From: CAZMVY01 sp964617875
GTDB lineage: Bacteria; Planctomycetota; Phycisphaerae; UBA1845; PWPN01
Assembly: GCA_964617875.1 (NCBI GenBank)
Contig: CAZUAI010000015.1
Span: 1 to 64,000 of the forward strand
DNA: 64,000 nucleotides
Direction: 5' to 3'
The notes under the pieces are model-generated. The model was not told the DNA's origin. It searched no databases and saw only the letters and a program-made list of their open reading frames with translations. Below, piece after piece: positions 62,704 to 64,000 of this stretch. The position numbers and the translations under genes are program-made. The number at the start of each line of letters is the position of its first letter. Within the stretch, counting starts at the first letter, position 1.

Positions 62704-63231
62704 CTACCGAAGCTCTCCGCGCAGGTTCTTCAGAAAACCCAGGTACAACCGGGGCGGCACGCCTGCCAGGGCCTCGGGCGGGATCGCGTCGGCCGCGAGG
62801 CGATCGATGACGCGAATGGCGGCGGCCTTGTTGCGGCGGAGGTCGGCAAGCACCTCTTCCGCCTCGACGAGTTGGGTGTTGCGCATCAGGAGGAGGTAAT
62901 CGACGACCCTGTCCTGAACGTCGTCCTCCGCGCCGGGAATCATCGAGGGCATGGCCGACTCGGCGGAGGCGACGGGAACGCTCTTGTCCGACGGGGGCCG
63001 GCGGTCGCTCAGCAGTTCGCGATCCGTCCGCCGCCGCTCTTCGTCGAGCCGCTCCTGCTCGCGCGCGTCCTGAAGATCGACGGGCGCGAGGGGGATCTCG
63101 TCGATCTCGTCGGTCGGCGTGGGGATGTAGACGCTTTGCTGGCAATAGGGGCACTTCCCGCGGCGACCGGCGGCCTCGCGCGGGGCGCGGATGAGCTTCG
63201 AGCAATGGTCGCAGTGGAATTCAATGCTCAT
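62704..63231 (-). CDS. Zinc-ribbon protein of unknown function
   Basis: 175 residues. The N-terminal FHCDHCSKLIRAPREAAGRR followed by GKCPYCQ is a four-Cys zinc ribbon common in planctomycete proteins of many kinds. A charged linker (residues about 55-80, Glu/Arg-rich) and a helical C-terminal part (VVDYLLLMRNTQLVEAEEVL) follow, with no membrane helix or catalytic motif. It is downstream of der on the same strand by 21 bases and may be cotranscribed with it. Confidence 0.75.
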   Translation of the reverse strand: MSIEFHCDHCSKLIRAPREAAGRRGKCPYCQQSVYIPTPTDEIDEIPLAPVDLQDAREQERLDEERRRTDRELLSDRRPPSDKSVPVASAESAMPSMIPGAEDDVQDRVVDYLLLMRNTQLVEAEEVLADLRRNKAAAIRVIDRLAADAIPPEALAGVPPRLYLGFLKNLRGELR

Positions 63232-63252
63232 GAGTCGGACCCTGCCTGCAGG

Positions 63253-64000
63253 TCATGGGCCGCGGCGGGAGCGACGCGGGGCGGGCCGTTCCACATCCCG
63301 CCCGGTGGTTCCGTCCGGTCGCGTCCGCCCGTGGCGCGCCCTCAATAGTAATCGTATCGGCACTTCGGCGAAGGGCAAGCGTTCGCGCAGGCGATTGACC
63401 AGAAACCGCTGGTAGTCCGTGCGGATGAACGAGGGGTTGTTGACGAACAACACGATCGTCGGCGGGCAGGTGCCCACCTGAGTGCCGTAGAAGATCTTCG
63501 GCCGGCCGGCCCCTCGTTTGGAGGAGGGCAGCCGCTGCTCCAGGGCCTCGTTCAGCACCTCGTTGAGCCGGGCGGTTGCCACGCGGGTGTTCGCCTGTTT
63601 GTGCAGCGACTTGGCCAGATCGAGCGTGGACTGCACGTTCCGCGAGTCCCTGGCGGTGACAAACGAGACGGGGGCGTAGTCAAGGGTCGGCAGCATCCTG
63701 GTGAGGTATTCGCCGTAGGCTTCCGTGTCGGCCCTGTCTTTGGCGAGGTCCCACTTGTTGATGACGAGGATGCACGGCTTGTGCTCCTCGGCGATGAAGC
63801 CGGCCATCCGCTTGTCCACCTCGCCGACGGGCGTGGTCGCGTCGATGAAGAAGAGCACGACATCGGCCCGGCGGACCGACCGCGAGGCGCGGGTGAAGCT
63901 GTAGAACTCGACGCTGTCGGCGATGCGGGTGTGCTTGCGGACGCCGGCGGTGTCGATCGCCATGTACGTCTGGCCGTCCTTCTCGAACCGCACGTCCACC
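63253..64000 (-). CDS. der: GTPase Der, C-terminal part
   Basis: Ribosome-assembly GTPase with two G domains and a KH-like domain; only the C-terminal 248 residues or so are in the window and the gene continues past the right edge. The visible part begins in the second G domain (DTAGVRKHTRI as G3, INKWDLAKD as G4, SFVTARDSRNV as G5) and includes the KH-like end (PSFIRTDYQRFLVNRLRERL, PFAEVPIRLLLRAR) followed by a basic tail rich in Arg. G4 and G5 order and spacing fit Der/EngA rather than Era. Confidence 0.94.
   Translation of the reverse strand, partial: VDVRFEKDGQTYMAIDTAGVRKHTRIADSVEFYSFTRASRSVRRADVVLFFIDATTPVGEVDKRMAGFIAEEHKPCILVINKWDLAKDRADTEAYGEYLTRMLPTLDYAPVSFVTARDSRNVQSTLDLAKSLHKQANTRVATARLNEVLNEALEQRLPSSKRGAGRPKIFYGTQVGTCPPTIVLFVNNPSFIRTDYQRFLVNRLRERLPFAEVPIRLLLRARHGRTRPDGTTGRDVERPAPRRSRRGP

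Overview
The window looks like part of a GC-rich chromosome of a planctomycete, most likely class Phycisphaerae (inference). The grounds are two Cys-type sulfatases, a DUF1549/DUF1553 - DUF1501 - PPC-domain cluster, dockerin-like C-termini ending in FNGPNRPP, zinc-ribbon membrane proteins of the CxxCxYDLxGL type, and murD plus mltA, which imply peptidoglycan. Genes are densely packed on both strands in short operons. Adjacent genes often share an ATGA stop/start overlap, and GTG or TTG starts are common. No tRNA, rRNA, IS transposase or CRISPR array is visible.

Layout. 1-7.3 kb: the 3' part of carB, a membrane-anchored alpha/beta hydrolase, the purA-uppS operon, and a secreted terpenoid-cyclase-like repeat protein with a coupled membrane protein. 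7.4-18 kb: a nitrilase diverging from a sulfatase, a GH20 hexosaminidase, a papain-like lipoprotein, a UroD/corrinoid-methyltransferase-like protein, an alpha/beta hydrolase, a beta-CASP nuclease and a PANK4-type DUF89 phosphatase. 18-23.4 kb: a cytochrome c-prime lipoprotein, a membrane glycosyltransferase pair, xseB, and an ABC ATPase with a secreted partner. 23.5-29.5 kb: a 1404-residue secreted protein of 14 LVIVD propeller repeats, autotransporter-like beta repeats and dockerin motifs, then a sulfatase. 29.8-38 kb: DUF1549/1553, DUF1501 and PPC-domain proteins, a Rid-family protein and MltA. 38-42.7 kb: murD, PhoH2 and an EamA transporter. 42.7-50 kb: a sugar locus transcribed leftward (xylulokinase, inositol-monophosphatase-like, GH172/DUF2961, a large lipoprotein). 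50-53.3 kb: a DevCAB-like ABC exporter. 53.3-64 kb: two small membrane proteins, an esterase-like hydrolase, a nucleotidyltransferase-sugar kinase fusion, a two-domain glycosyltransferase, a DUF4922 HIT-like enzyme, a zinc-ribbon protein and the C-terminal part of der.

The genes fit a heterotroph that takes apart sulfated, amino-sugar-containing and pentose-containing polysaccharides (sulfatases, GH20, GH172, esterase, xylulokinase) and recycles sugars into nucleotide sugars (the kinase-nucleotidyltransferase fusion, glycosyltransferase and DUF4922 enzyme), alongside ordinary housekeeping genes.

The most unusual signal is a small dispersed palindromic repeat with five copies here (about 2638, 10436, 32871, 32973 and 36577). 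Its outer arms covary, it sits at 3' ends of unrelated genes and in two places supplies the stop codon, and an inverted pair lies in frame in the signal-peptide region of the PPC-domain gene. Other oddities are a methyl-accepting chemotaxis protein C-terminal remnant abutting the propeller gene, a decayed copy of a zinc-ribbon gene start, and several perfect inverted repeats between genes.
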